Below, in pieces: positions 12,491 through 24,600 of a stretch of DNA of 64,000 nucleotides (position 1 is its first letter; each line of letters begins with the position of its first letter). The translations under genes were made by a program, and so were the position numbers. Below the pieces are notes generated by a model. That model was not told the origin of the DNA, ran no database searches, and worked only from the letters and a program-made list of their open reading frames with translations. The stretch covers positions 67,888,420 through 67,952,419 of the forward strand of contig OW388289.1 in NCBI GenBank assembly GCA_936450465.1, written 5' to 3'. Source of the stretch: Gibbula magus. Lineage: Eukaryota > Mollusca > Gastropoda > Trochida > Trochidae.

Positions 12491-14608
12491 GTGCGGTTCA
12501 ATAAACCTGTGCTTATCTCACACACAAAATGTATAATTGGACAAATAGACCCGTCCAAGAAACTTCACGTTATAGGTAACCACTTCAAATGTCGGGATTT
12601 TAAGCTCCCTAAAGTAAATCAACAACCAAAATGGTTCGATGAAGAATGTGAAAGTTCGGAAAGAAAGAAATTCTATCGCCTTAACATGTTCCTTAAATGC
12701 AGATCTAAAGTCAATCTAAACAGATACAATGAAGCAAAAAGAATGTCTAACAATACAATATTGCTGATGAGATTCAGAGTGTAGCAACAAGTGGTGACTG
12801 TAAGAAGTTATGGCAAAGGATGAAATCTCTTTTGAGTAATTGTAATGAAAATATCTCAGTGACTGCAGATTCGTGGGTGAGATATTTTAAGAAATTGTTG
12901 AACCCGACATGTCGAGAAATTGATGCTGAATTTAATGAACATGTTAACGGCTTTCTGTCACTCCATGAATTCTCGTTCGAACTGTGATAGTACCGACTTC
13001 CTCTCTGAACCAGAAATAGAGAACGCACTCAAAGTTTTAAAGTCAAATAAATCTCCAGGTATTGATGGAATTCCCTCCGAATTTTACAAAAATGCTCCCT
13101 TTATAGTTCCCTACTTAATTAGAAATTAAATGCTGTTCTAGACCGTGGCATATTTCCTGATAGTTGGAATGTTGGATTGATCGTTCCAATATTCAAAAAA
13201 GGTAATAGGCCTACCGATGATCCAAACAACTACCGTGGCATCTTTTTACTAAATGTAATGGGTAAATTATTTACCTCTATCCTTGAAGCCAAAATACGTG
13301 CCTGGTTGGATTTCAATTCAACATGAATGTCAAGCAGGGTTTAGACAAGACTACTATACAGCTGATAATATATTCTTCCTTATGTAAGAAATATTTAAGA
13401 AAACCGAAACACAGGTTTTATGCAGCCTTTATAGATTTCCGAAAAGAATTTTATTTCATAGTTAGAAATAAGCTTTTATATGCTCTTATTTCCAAAGGAG
13501 TGCATGGGAAAATGCTGCTAATCTTTATAGATACATGTATATACAACAAAGCACGGCTTCTGTGAAAATAAATAATGTTCGCACAGAGCTATTTTCGACA
13601 ACATCTGGACTACGCCAAGGCTGCATTTTAGGTCCAGTCCTTTTTATATGTTTCGTTAACGAATTGGTAGATAAGATGCATGCATGTTGTTTACGAGGAA
13701 TATTTGTAAACAGCGATATTAATGATAAAGTTTTACTGTTGTTTGCAGACGACGTAACTCTCATAGTAATAGTAATAGGTTTGCAGAAGAAATTTGATGT
13801 GTTAAATTCATTTTGTGTCAAATGGGGTCTAGAAGTAAACCTTGAGAAATCCTCTTTAATAGTTTTTAGGAATGGTGGATATCTCAGAAAATCAGAAAAA
13901 TGATTTTATGATGGTATAACTATGAATGTGTTATCTCATTACAAATATCTTGGTATTATGTTCACATCGAGATTAAACTGGTCCAAAGCATGCGAAACAG
14001 CGTTACAAGCAAGAAAGGCTTCGTTTCCAATATGTTCTTTCTTTAAAACTTATCAAAATCTATCTCCTAGTGTTTCATCTACAATTTTGCTTTATGGTGC
14101 AGAAATACTTTTATTTCACTCAGGATTTTCTTACGTATGGATATCACAAGAGCGTAGGGATGTTATAAGTTTTATTAGTGCTTTTAAGCAAAGATATAAG
14201 GATATAGATATTATCCAAAATTGGTACCATAAAATATCTTCTTCCTCCCTCTTAAAAACATTACTCATCTTATAAATCTATACTTAATATATTTTAGAAT
14301 TATGCCATGACAAGGATCTTTTACGCGTGTTATTCAAGTTCCGTGGAACGAGTCACAGACTTAAGATACAACTGTGTCGCTTTAATAAGTTAACTGCAAA
14401 CTCTGTTAAGTGTGATAAGTGCACATTTGATCGTATTCAAGATGAGTATCATTTCAAGCTCATATGTCCATTTTATTCACAACAACGATCACTATACATT
14501 CCTCATTTCTATACTATGAATCCTACCAGATCTAAGTTCAACCAGTTACTCACAGCAAAAGATGTAAAACTGCTGAAAAAAACCTTTGAAATAAATAGTT
14601 TGAAATAA
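12491..14608 (+). pseudogene. LINE ORF2 remnant: reverse transcriptase and C-terminal zinc knuckle
   Basis: Recognisable RT blocks in order: KVLKSNKSPGIDGIPSEFY; a block with FPDSWNVGLIVPIFKKG and NYRGIFLLNVMGKL (13140-13320, different frame); FIDFRKEFY at 13427-13453 (motif A, first Asp kept, the usual second Asp is Tyr); GLRQGCILGPVLF (motif B); FADD at 13742-13753 (motif C, catalytic pair intact); then WGLEVNLEKSSLIVF. The last ORF has CDKC-x9-H-x4-C. Stops and frameshifts between blocks make it a pseudogene. Nothing upstream of the linker encodes an endonuclease. Confidence 0.9.
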
Positions 14609-14609
14609 A

Positions 14610-17399
14610 ACCTACGTTATGTGGGAATACTGTATGCACATAAATCATATCAATTACATTACCCAAGCACAAATGACATTCATATTCCCTTTTGTGAAAT
14701 ATAAACTACGTATTCCCGAGAGTTAATAGGATTTATACTTTAATGTCGGATAAGTATAGGATTAAAAGTATTATAACAGAGAAATGTCAGAACGCCTCAG
14801 TTTATCATCATATTTCCAGAGGATGAGCGAGTCGCGTTAGTTCATTAGGGAATCACAAGTCCAAAATGATGCATCAATGTCAGCACTGTTAAACAAATGA
14901 TATGTCTTGTCACACGCCCAATTTAAAAAGAATTGGCATTTCATAGAAATGTGTACAAAGCCCAGTGGAGTATATTCCTGTCATTTTTACTGACAGACAG
15001 TTGACACTAATCGTGTTAAGATGATGTGTTATGAAGACTTCTGTTCCCGAAAGCGCACTCCCAACGGAATCGTCTTAGTGAATTATATGTTGATTTATTT
15101 AATATGTGTGAGATTTCCTGATATTTCACTCTGTTGTCGGCAACAATCTTCTTGCAATTTTTGTAATTGTCAAGAGACAACCATTGCTCTATGTGACCTT
15201 GAACTATGTGAGCTAAGTGAACTGTGAGTCTGTTCACCTACATGTATCAATCACGCGAATACAATGTTAAACAAGTTATTCAAGGATACAACATGTGTAT
15301 GTATGTCTACTATAAAAAAAAACATGTATTTTTTTCAATTGTAGCCAAGGCAAATGTTACACACAATGAAACTGTCAATTCAAAACTGAATGTCCTGATG
15401 CTTTGAACATAGATCACCATATTGGACTACTCAGGATCTCAGTCTTGTTTCCAATGTATTAGCCAGTGATAAGGTCTGGGAGAGAAAGATCAGATTGGTT
15501 TGGCATGTGTCGGGTAAAGTTTACCAATCTGAAAATCCCAAAATTATAAGCAAGAGTTCTCGACGATTTACACTTTCTACTTCTAGGTCGCCTTTCTTTA
15601 GGTTGTCGCAGCATCCAGTCGTATTTGCTGATACCATTGAGGAAGTCACTATATATAATATTTTGACAATGAAAACTGTTTTCCCTATGCGATGACTTCG
15701 GATGCTTATTTCTATACGGGACGTATCATCTTATTCCAGAAGACTATCCATTACAAACCGATCCAGTAAGTCGGTTCGTAATCACTCTCCTTTGTAATAA
15801 GTGGACCGTTTTTTTTCAATATTTAATCTTAATATTCGATCACCCGTAACTTATCTTCCCCAGAATTAATCACATAATATCCATTACATTAGAGTACATG
15901 CTTCAAGAATGGTGTATTTTGTGGTATATATCTTTATAGAATAATAAAACCTCTCAAATAGATATATTTAGTTAGTGAAGTGTGCGAGTCTTGATACAAT
16001 GGACAAATCTTCATTCGCCTAATCGGCGCTAAGAAAATCGTTGGAAACGGTATATGATTGGCAGTATGAAACATGCTACCCAATAGTGGTAACAGGACGT
16101 GGGGGGCGTGTTTAGAGCATGTGCAATTCAGGTTATTTAAAAGTTCTGTCTATAGCAAACGTGACTTTAAATATATGTATACAATATACAATAATCATAA
16201 TTGCGATAATCTTAATTCAGTCGGGACCATTCTTGTCGTCGAGCTGCGCATGAATTCACCATTTTATTGTAATTTTTGTTTATCAATTATTCAATACAAA
16301 AATATATTGTATATTGAATATATTGTCAAACCTAGCTTTTTAATGAAATTACAATTTCATGACTTTGTAGAAAACTATTTCTTATTCCAAATATCACTTC
16401 TTGTATTATGATATTGGGTGACATCTTACAGATAAGGAACATGTACAGAACAGGTGCAAAAACATATATACCTGATTCAGATTACCATGAGATGCAAGAT
16501 AATAGTAAAGTACAATGTATTAACCGCTTGTAGATGTTATTTTGAAAATCCCAAAGAGTACGTTTTGTCGTTTTCCATGACAGATTGCTGACAAGTTTCA
16601 CTCGTGTTCGATCAGTTTAATGTCAGTGAGACACAAATCACTCAATTTAAAATCAATGGAATGAATGGTTACTATTTTATTTTAAAACTGTTAACAAAGT
16701 TCGCAAACTCTGCGGTCTCAAGGTGTATTATATAAGTAATATAACATCAAATGATATCGATCTTCTATAAATTATCCTTACACAATTTACATAATCTTTC
16801 ATGGGATATTAAAGTGGGTATGGACTCCGAGTTATTTCCCAAACGGTATGTGTCATCCAGTCGTCTCGTTGACGCATACAGTTCACCGACTAACCAAATT
16901 ATACTATTAAATCGTTTACATTAGTTCAATGTGTTCCCAATGGACTGCTCTGAGTGAATTATACGGTGATATTTACAGAATATGTATGAGGTTTTTCTCA
17001 ATGTATCACACTGTCGTCATCTACAATCCCAAAGCGGGATTTTTGTCTGAGATATTTGACTAAAGTCTGCTTTGGCAAATGTTGATGTTATTACTTAATA
17101 TGTGCGTGTTAATACTTCGAAAATATATTTTAAACATAGTGTCTTTTTTCTTCAAACATCGCTAAACGTTGAAGTCAAGAGACGTTTTGAACAGTCTTAT
17201 GGACATATTACGTCACATTACAGGATTTTAACTTATATGGGATCACTGTGTGCATGAATCTACGATGTATACATATAACAACAGCCCTTTGGGGGAATAT
17301 ATATACACTACATACATATACATACGATGTATATCATACCGAGTGAACTGTAAATCAGGTATCATTGACAGAAAATGAAATTAATTTAATGAAAATTAA
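14610..17399. other. Intergenic stretch, nothing recognised
   Basis: AT-rich with chance ORFs up to 112 codons (16073-16411) that lack motifs. No clear repeat structure was seen. Confidence 0.5.
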
Positions 17400-17810
17400 T
17401 AAGGGTGCCTGCATGATTCTGCACACATTTACAACATTTTGAACATGGTAGGCGTCATTGCATTTCTTATCCCTGTCTTCATTAAACAAATATATTGTAA
17501 CTAAAAATGTAACTACAGTCGCTAATTAATTCATTCAAACTACTGCAGATGAGTATAAGTGTATCGTGCCATAGTCAAGGGCATCTGATTTCTTTTAAAT
17601 ATTGATTTAATCGAAACCAATTGAGGTGAGTACTTTCTTTTGACTGGTGGTTTATAAAAAATGAATGGGAACAATACAGTTCCACATGTCATCATGCGCT
17701 ATAAGGTATTGTTCAGTGAGAAAGACGACATTTTCAACCTGTCGCCTTGAACAAGTTCTTGCGTATTTAAAAACAGCACGTACTATTGATTGCTAACAAA
17801 TGTCAGCTAT
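17400..17810 (+). repeat. Dispersed repeat, copy 1 (copy 2 at 40645-40950)
   Basis: Shared blocks: CACATTTACAACATTTT, CTTCATTAAACAAA.ATATT, AACTACAGTC, TTAATTCATT.AAACTACT, TATCGTGCCATAGTC, TTTAATCGAAACCAA, GAGGTGAGTACTTTCTTT and a weaker tail ..ATTGATTG..AACAAAT. The repeat is noncoding and its family is unrecognised. Confidence 0.85.
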
Positions 17811-17829
17811 TTCAGTAAAATAGGTATAG

Positions 17830-18010
17830 AGAATATAGTTTGAGTGCTTACGCCATATTACATTCATGACATGAGTGCCTGAAATTATTTCATGCACGAG
17901 GCCAAGGGATATATGATATTTAGATGTCATAAGCATACATATAGTATGACATGTTAACTAGTTCTATATCTATTTATTACCGAAATCATGTAATTGAGGA
18001 TAATTCATAA
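17830..18010 (+). repeat. Diverged relative of the palindrome at 61546-61720
   Basis: It shares ATGAGTGCCTG, a palindromic GTCATA...TATGACAT arrangement and the flank CTATTTATTACCGAAATCATG with the 61.5-61.7 kb region (there CTGTTTATTACCGAGGTCATG). The arms are eroded here. Confidence 0.45.
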
Positions 18011-18788
18011 TTATATTTAATTAAACTTTCACAAATAGCTGTCTAACTGCCGCATGTAGAACGCATGTCATGTGAGCATTAAGTAATAAAATTAATTATA
18101 ATTTCAAGTTCAAATTAAAATGATTAGAATGTAATGAAAATGATTGAACCTAAAGTTTGTAATGTATAAATGACTATCCCTTTGATATGTCACGTATCAG
18201 TGACAATACTTACTAATTTTCATAATGTTTTATTTGGCTTTCAGACTCGCCGAAATACCCCACGTGATGATTTAAGTTCACATTAATGATCTGTCTTAAT
18301 GAAAATCAAGCAAACGCCTTTTACATTTCCAGAAACCGAAATTACACGTCCGGTTTACACGCAGACTTATGTGAGCTATTTAACATTACCAACTCAAATC
18401 CTTCTTTTTGTCTATAATTCAATGTAGATACGTTTGATAAGATGGCGTGTGCAGTTTCAACTTTCTGTTGTCACCATACATGTGTGACATGTGTGACTCC
18501 ACGTGCACAAAACGCTCTTAATGTCCCTTTAATTATAAACCTAGGTCGGATTCTGTCTGTTGTTTTGTAGGTATTTTCTTTTCTTGGAATAACCTCTTAT
18601 GAGGTCTTACTTCCGAGAATAACCCGGTATGAGGTTTTACTTTTGAAAGTAAGACCTGAACCTAAGGTTTTTTTGAAAGTAAGACCTGGAAATGCACTTA
18701 GAATAATTTTTCAGACTTGCAACGCAATGGCCAACAAGCAGCAATTATTATCGAAAATTACACAAAGTTAAAAATTTCCAAGTTGAAA

Positions 18789-18858
18789 TAGCTGGATTCG
18801 AACCTGGCACCCTTCGCTCTCTAAACTGGCGCCTTAGACCGCTCGGCTATGCAGACCG
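18789..18858 (-). repeat. tRNA-derived SINE head (Leu-like), not a functional tRNA
   Basis: On the minus strand, an A box TAGCCGAGCGGTCTAAGG (18849-18832) and a perfect B box GGTTCGAATCC (18804-18794) are correctly spaced for a tRNA-type RNA polymerase III promoter. The acceptor-stem halves do not pair and the anticodon arm is irregular, so it is a SINE head rather than a tRNA gene. Confidence 0.7.
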
Positions 18859-19146
18859 AGATGATGAGTGGACTTGAATTACTCAATTTATAGTCATACC
18901 GTCTTTGCCTCGATATAACGCAACCGAGGGCGACATACCCTTTATAAAAACACGATTTGGGAATCAAAAATTATAAAATGTAAATTTTTACATTTGACGT
19001 TTATAAATAGGAAGAAAACATTCCTCCTTCGTCTTCTGCTTTTAAAATGGTCTAAGCGGAGGAATTAGGCCCTTTGAGCGTCCGAAACTATAACTCGTAA
19101 ATTTTGATAGTTGACGGTTTATAAGCTGGAAAAAACACTCCTCCTC

Positions 19147-19248
19147 GGTCTTCTGCTCTGAGAATAACCTCAAGGTCGGGATAGCCCCTCGGGCTAACGC
19201 CCTCGGGGCTTTATCCCTCCCTTCAGGTTATTCTCAGAGCAGAAGACC
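19147..19248. repeat. Hairpin with a 42-bp, essentially perfect stem
   Basis: The left arm starts GGTCTTCTGCTCTGAGAATA and the right arm ends TATTCTCAGAGCAGAAGACC. Inner parts pair with a few mismatches (GGGATAGCCCC / GGGGCTTTATCCC) around an 18-base loop. Confidence 0.9.
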
Positions 19249-19599
19249 TCGGAGTCATGTTTTCTCCTTAACAGAAACGTAGAAAAGGAATGCATGCATA
19301 TAATCCTGTCCAGGTAGTCAAGTCATATCTATCACACTTTGGTTGAATGTCAGGTCAGAGTTTATGACGCCATGCATATGTTTATCTGGGGAGCTGAATA
19401 CTATGTTCCCATGTAGCTGGCATTTGCATCACAGTTTCACAAATGTCGTATTCTCAAATTACTCAATTTTATTATCTGCATCATTAAATCTGTTAAAGAG
19501 TAGAGTTAGAAATCTCCAGGTCCCGATCAGCTGTCAGTGGTAAAAGGTATAAGATTCCTAGTATGGCATGTTCCCAAATGTGGTATATGCAGTATTACA

Positions 19600-19655
19600 C
19601 ATGCTTTACAGCTACATTCCGAACGTTTATTCACCTAGTTGTATATCTCTGGCAA
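19600..19655 (+). repeat. Fragment of dispersed repeat family (see 34935-35390)
   Basis: CTTTACAGCTACATTCCGAA followed by CGTTTATTCACCTAGTTGTAT aligns with 35310-35355. Confidence 0.5.
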
Positions 19656-20849
19656 TTTGTAAATCATCATCAATCAATTTGAAATGTGGATTCTGTTTCG
19701 GCGTCAACTGCATTACTTCAGTTGCACTGACAATCCAATGATCCTCGTTTCTCCATGTGGAATAATCATTCTCAAACATGTGATTGTCAAGTCAGTGGTG
19801 CATCTTTTTATCATTTCGCATATAGAAATAGACGGAAGGGGTCCGTTTTTCGAAATTCCAGTTTCAAGTTGATGAGAATTTATTTTATGTCAAGTCAACT
19901 GAAATTGAATTTGAGTACAATAATACAAACATGCTGTTGATCACTTAAAAGAGCTGCCAAAACTGTCCCGGCTATCTGTGATGAATGCAATTAGACTACA
20001 TGTGTGTAGGTGATGGTAATTCAACCATCAGCTCTCAAGTGAAAACACAAACTTATTGTTTTCGCCTTATTCGATACCTCAAAGACATCACGAATCACAT
20101 CATGATGATATTTACACTAAGATACGCATGTAGGTAAGCAAACGTTTGGGATACAGCTGAATATGAATAACGGTTAGTGACAACTGATGATTTGTTAAAT
20201 ATATCCTGTTATCAGCTGTACCAATGATCAGCAGCAAATAGAATACATGATAATGTTTTTATTCTTATGAGAATTTTATCTTATTCCATCTACCTAAATG
20301 TCTATTTTAAGCGAAGTTGATAATCATCTATTAGTTTTATTTCATCGACACATGCAATGAAGCCATTATGCACTGGAAACAACATTACCTCAACGGATAT
20401 AACCCTATATAACATAACATAGATGTTGATGGATTACTTTCAAATATCCATGTTGACTTGTTGTGGGAAGTGTCTTTCATGTTTTTAATTGTAAAATTTC
20501 ACAAATATAATTGATATATAGGTTACACTTTGAAAATTCAGACTTAGATTATGTCATGAACTAAATTGAAAAGAAACTATTTATTTTAAACTATATTTTT
20601 CAAAATAGGGTTGCATGAAAAATAATTACTAATTTTTTATCTTTAAGCTGATTTTGATAATAAAATGCAATTTGATGGAAACAAATCTTTCGAAAGTGAT
20701 GAAATTTGGGCGGTCAACTTAGGACTCCCCGTTCAAATCCTAACTTGTACCGACCGGCATTAAAGATGAATTACTGACATTAGATTATGTTGAATTTCTG
20801 ATAAAACTTAATGATGCACATGCAATCATAATTAATCATATTAATGATG
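19656..20849. other. Intergenic stretch, nothing recognised
   Basis: AT-rich and noncoding. No splice-bounded coding exon or repeat pair was found. Confidence 0.5.
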
Positions 20850-20851
20850 TA

Positions 20852-20895
20852 CAGTCCAGCCGCGATAGTCCGGCCACCGATAATCCGAATCTCGC
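20852..20895. repeat. Solo Tigger/pogo-like terminus
   Basis: After a TA dinucleotide comes CAGTCCAGCCGCGATAGTCC and GGCCACCGATAATCCGAA, similar in composition to pogo/Tigger terminal inverted repeats (CAGT, then CGAT-AATCCG). No partner end was found nearby. It may be a truncated element. Confidence 0.35.
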
Positions 20896-21260
20896 AGTTT
20901 CCGAACGGTAGCAAGCTGTAACCAAACTAATCTCTATAAAAACTCATTAAATGTTGATTGTACTACCACCGGAAAGCTAACATCAAACACATTATTCTCT
21001 GCTTCAAGCTAACAATCAATAAGACTGAGAAATGTGTTGTCATTTAACAATTCGCCTTGAATATAATAATGACACATAAAAGCGTTCACAACTAATTGGA
21101 ATTTATCAGAACTGTCATACAAGGCAAACAATAATGACTTAATGACATCGAATCCGTTTAATAGCAACTTGAATAATTGATTATTATTCACGGAAGTCAA
21201 TATTTAAACTGCATCTGCAAAATCATTAAGCCGGTAACTCATGTCATTATTATAGTAGAT

Positions 21261-21378
21261 ATGTTCACGAGGACGGTTTACGTACATTTGCACAGTAGAC
21301 TACATTAATATCGACGTCGACATTGCTTTAATATACACCATCGATGGGATCCCAAGTTGGGATCCGCAGTTGGGATGA

Positions 21379-21412
<34 letters not shown>

Positions 21413-21606
21413 CGCGAACACGGTGCACTTATATTTGCACAGTAGACTACATTAATATCGACGTAGACATTGCTTTAATATACACCATCGATGGGATCCC
21501 AAGTTGGGATCCGCAGTTGGGATGATGCATATATATATGTTCACGAGGACTGTGTACGTACATTTGCACAGTAGACTACATTAATGTCGGCGTCGTCATT
21601 GCTTCA
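21261..21606 (+). repeat. Minisatellite: about 2.5 copies of a 130-147-bp unit with variable TA tracts
   Basis: The units start at 21261, 21408 and 21537, each ATGTTC.CGA..., followed by TTTGCACAGTAGACTACATT, the CATCGATGGGATCCC block and GCATATATA. The third unit stops after CATTGCTTC. The main length difference is the internal TA run (21381-21409 in unit 1). Confidence 0.9.
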
Positions 21607-24600
21607 AAAAGTAATGTTTTATGATTCCAACCTGAGGAAACAAACAAATTATCTATGTTTCTCAGTGTAATACAATACAATATTTGTGATTACAATACGT
21701 GCGTGAACAATGGAAACAGTTATTTCAAAGGAAAATTCCGAACTAATGATGTTCATCACGTGAGTTATATAACACAGTTGCAGTGATAATTTTATGACAT
21801 TAAGATGCACGATATGATGTACTGATTTCTTGCATCATTGTTAGCTTTCAATTTGTCATAAAGCAGATATGAAATACTTTGCTGATATTTGATGCACAAC
21901 CTTGAAATATAACACACTGTGATAAGTCCCCAACGACTTTGACAGACAGGTTAAGATTCATAAACATCTTCTTAATGACTTCAACTGGATGAAAACCGGT
22001 TTACATGTTCCAAACATCAATGCAATACTTGACAGAACCTAATACGTAAATAAATTAGCTCAAACTTAAGACAAATTGAAATGTGGGGTAAGTGTATCTT
22101 TATAATAATGGGCGTGATTAAATTAAAATAAAACATATATTTCACGTCAAGTCAGTATGTTAAGTACGATGATTTTTTTATTTCCTATATATTACGGAAT
22201 AGAGAATCCTGATATGATATGAAATATAAATTTCTTTAACTGACAATGGCATTTTAGTTTCAGACACGCATCGTCTTCCGTAATGGCAGTAAACTAGTAT
22301 AATCTATTTTTCATAATAAAAGGGATTCACTGTGAATATGGAAAATTCAAACAATTGTTTTTTTGAAGGAAGGAAGATTATCAAAGAATTGATACATTTT
22401 TTTAAAAGGCGTTCGAAGTAAAATAGAGAATCGCAAAAATTATTTTGAATTATATTATACTTGTAAATTGAATGTGGCAAACTGGCTTGGTAATCATTCT
22501 TGTGGGGCTTAAGGACTATATGACCTAAGGCTTAATGTCTTTCGCCTGATGTATACTTTTGGGGTTTATAATGTAATGGATTTTAAAAATCATGGGAAAT
22601 AATAACTTTACTGTCGGTGAACTATTGTTAAATGTCTGCCCAGAAACACCAAATCGATTGTTGATGATGAATGTGGTCGATACTTACTGCATACCAATTA
22701 CTACTGTTCTTGCTGTCACCGTGAAATTTAGATGGTGGTGGCTATGCATGAAGTCTAACCAATCTTAAATTATGTAAATTCCTGTAAAAGTGGGGCTTCA
22801 CACATAGAAACATATTCCTCTTGTTGATTCGGTTTTACATGACTATCAAACCGTATAGGAAACAGAGTAGTGTTTTATACTTGTTTAAATCATTTCTAAT
22901 AACATCGACATGCAATACCAATTACTAGTGAAAGATATGAATATATAAAGTATATTAAGGTTTGTTATCACCAGATATATATATTTAGCTATTGAGTTAA
23001 GTTTCGATTGGGGTTACTCCGTCTAAGGAGTGATGAAAGGTAGATGGTAGACACTTGATAGCTTAATAAGGAGTTTCGTCTTTGTTAGAATGGAATAGAA
23101 GCTTATGTCCTTACTGTTTGTTCTAAAGATCAAGTGATAATGTTAGTCTTTCTACTTCCCAAATATTAGGCGACACATATAAGTGATCACTCTCTTCTCT
23201 AATACGTTACTCCCTTCAGAATTCCTATCGTACCTTATCCTACATATAGGCGACATTTCACTGTTCTCGTAAATTCCTCTGAAAGCTTGCAACACTTGAA
23301 ACGTCCTTAGCTTTGTCCATTCAAATATCGTTTTACGTCTGCGACCGAATTCTGTCTTGAAAACGACATATAAGCATCGAACAGATGAAGCAAGTCAAGT
23401 CAACCAATAAGGGTTCTCCGATTCTAGCCGAGAAAGTAGCCGAAATATAACAGAGGTTATGATGGACAACTTGAAGGGAGTAACCTCTGTGTAATAAGAA
23501 TGATCGTTGCGATAGGAAATCTGAAGAGAGTAACCTCTGTGGGATGAAAAATGATAAAATATACCAATCTCTTGAAACATCTTTACTCTACAACACGACA
23601 TATCAGAAAAAATGTTCGTTCTACCACAAATCTAAATTTTCCCGATAGAAGGCCCTGGAAGTGGAATATGGGATATCCGGGTCAAGTGAATGTCAAGGTC
23701 ATCAATGGCTGAATGGCGAACTTGCATGACGATGATTTGAGAAAAAATGCTGCAGTACAGCCGGAGAAATTATATGTAGGTGTAATATCTGTAGTTTCAC
23801 TCTGCAGTTCGAATATACCGATTCATAGGTGCTGTCAACATTGCTGGAATTAATAATCGATTTTAAAAGTTGAGTTTTCGCTTGTTTTCGTGAGCGTCGA
23901 AATTGGCTTGAAACTGTGAAGGTTGTGATATACGGACTGTTTTGTCGTATAGCTTTTGAAATAATGATCCGATTGTGACCATTTATATCTCATTTTGTAG
24001 GGAAATCATTTGGCCTTCGTACCGTACCATAAAATAGTTTTTGATGCGACATATGACTTTGAATAAGCATGGGGTGGTTTCGTCGTTACATCCCTTTCCT
24101 TTTATAAGGTAATAGGGTAGGGTCTATAAAGGTATATGTCTTCAAACGCTGTTTCTAAGCGATACACGTCCCTGTATAATGACTCATGATTTAGCGTCGT
24201 AATTTAATTATATACACTTACAGTAGATTACTTTACTGTGGACATATATATCAAACACAGTATAGAACTTTAAAAACGAATGTAAACTGACTGATTTTAA
24301 AGTATGACCTTTGATATTGATCATTCCTAAGACAATCCTTCCCTGTCACAAGTGAAGCCCAGTTCAACCAGGCCAGCGTGTGTCAACATAATTGCATTAG
24401 TTGACCAGGTTCAATGAGATTGAGAATGTCTGTCACTTACAAAGCTGTTCGGGAGCAACTGTGTTAATGGAGAGAACAAGTGAATTGCCCATCTACTGCA
24501 GATCGAACATGGGAGCTTAAACATCTGTTATTCTTGATTTCCTACATGTATGTTTATAGTTACAATTACGTAAATGATATGCATGTTGCAATGTACTGCG

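Larger units (their letters stand above)
11915..14608 (+). mobile_element. Decayed non-LTR retrotransposon (ORF1 remnant plus reverse transcriptase, endonuclease deleted)
   Basis: The order of coding remnants is that of a two-ORF LINE: an ORF1-like Cys-rich and coiled-coil protein (11915-12291), a pre-RT linker (12491-12784), reverse transcriptase blocks (12920-13903), a thumb-like segment (13922-14275) and a C-terminal CCHC-like zinc knuckle (14327-14608). At least five frame changes or stops separate the pieces, and the apurinic endonuclease region is missing, so it cannot encode a working ORF2 protein. The clade is uncertain (Jockey/CR1/RTE-like). No terminal tail or target duplication was identified. 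Confidence 0.88.
18566..19260. mobile_element. Composite repeat: tRNA-SINE, tandem duplication and perfect hairpin
   Basis: From left to right it has short palindromic blocks built on AATAACC/ATGAGGT/AGTAAGACCT (18580-18690), a minus-strand tRNA-like head (18789-18858), two diverged ~75-bp tandem copies (18966-19041 and 19085-19160, both reaching CTCCT.CGTCTTCTGCT), and a 42-bp-stem hairpin (19147-19248). The recurring AGAATAACCT motif suggests one composite element rather than independent insertions. The family is unknown. Confidence 0.6.

Noticed and set aside
16073..16411. 112-codon ORF
   Set aside because: AT-rich composition, no motif, no codon bias and no splice context.
20700..20765. 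B-box-like GTTCAAATCC after a GGGCGGTCAACTTAGGACTC segment
   Set aside because: No A box or tRNA fold. Probably a chance match or a very old SINE relic.
21261..21606. CRISPR-like array
   Set aside because: The units are contiguous tandem copies without spacers, in a eukaryotic genome.
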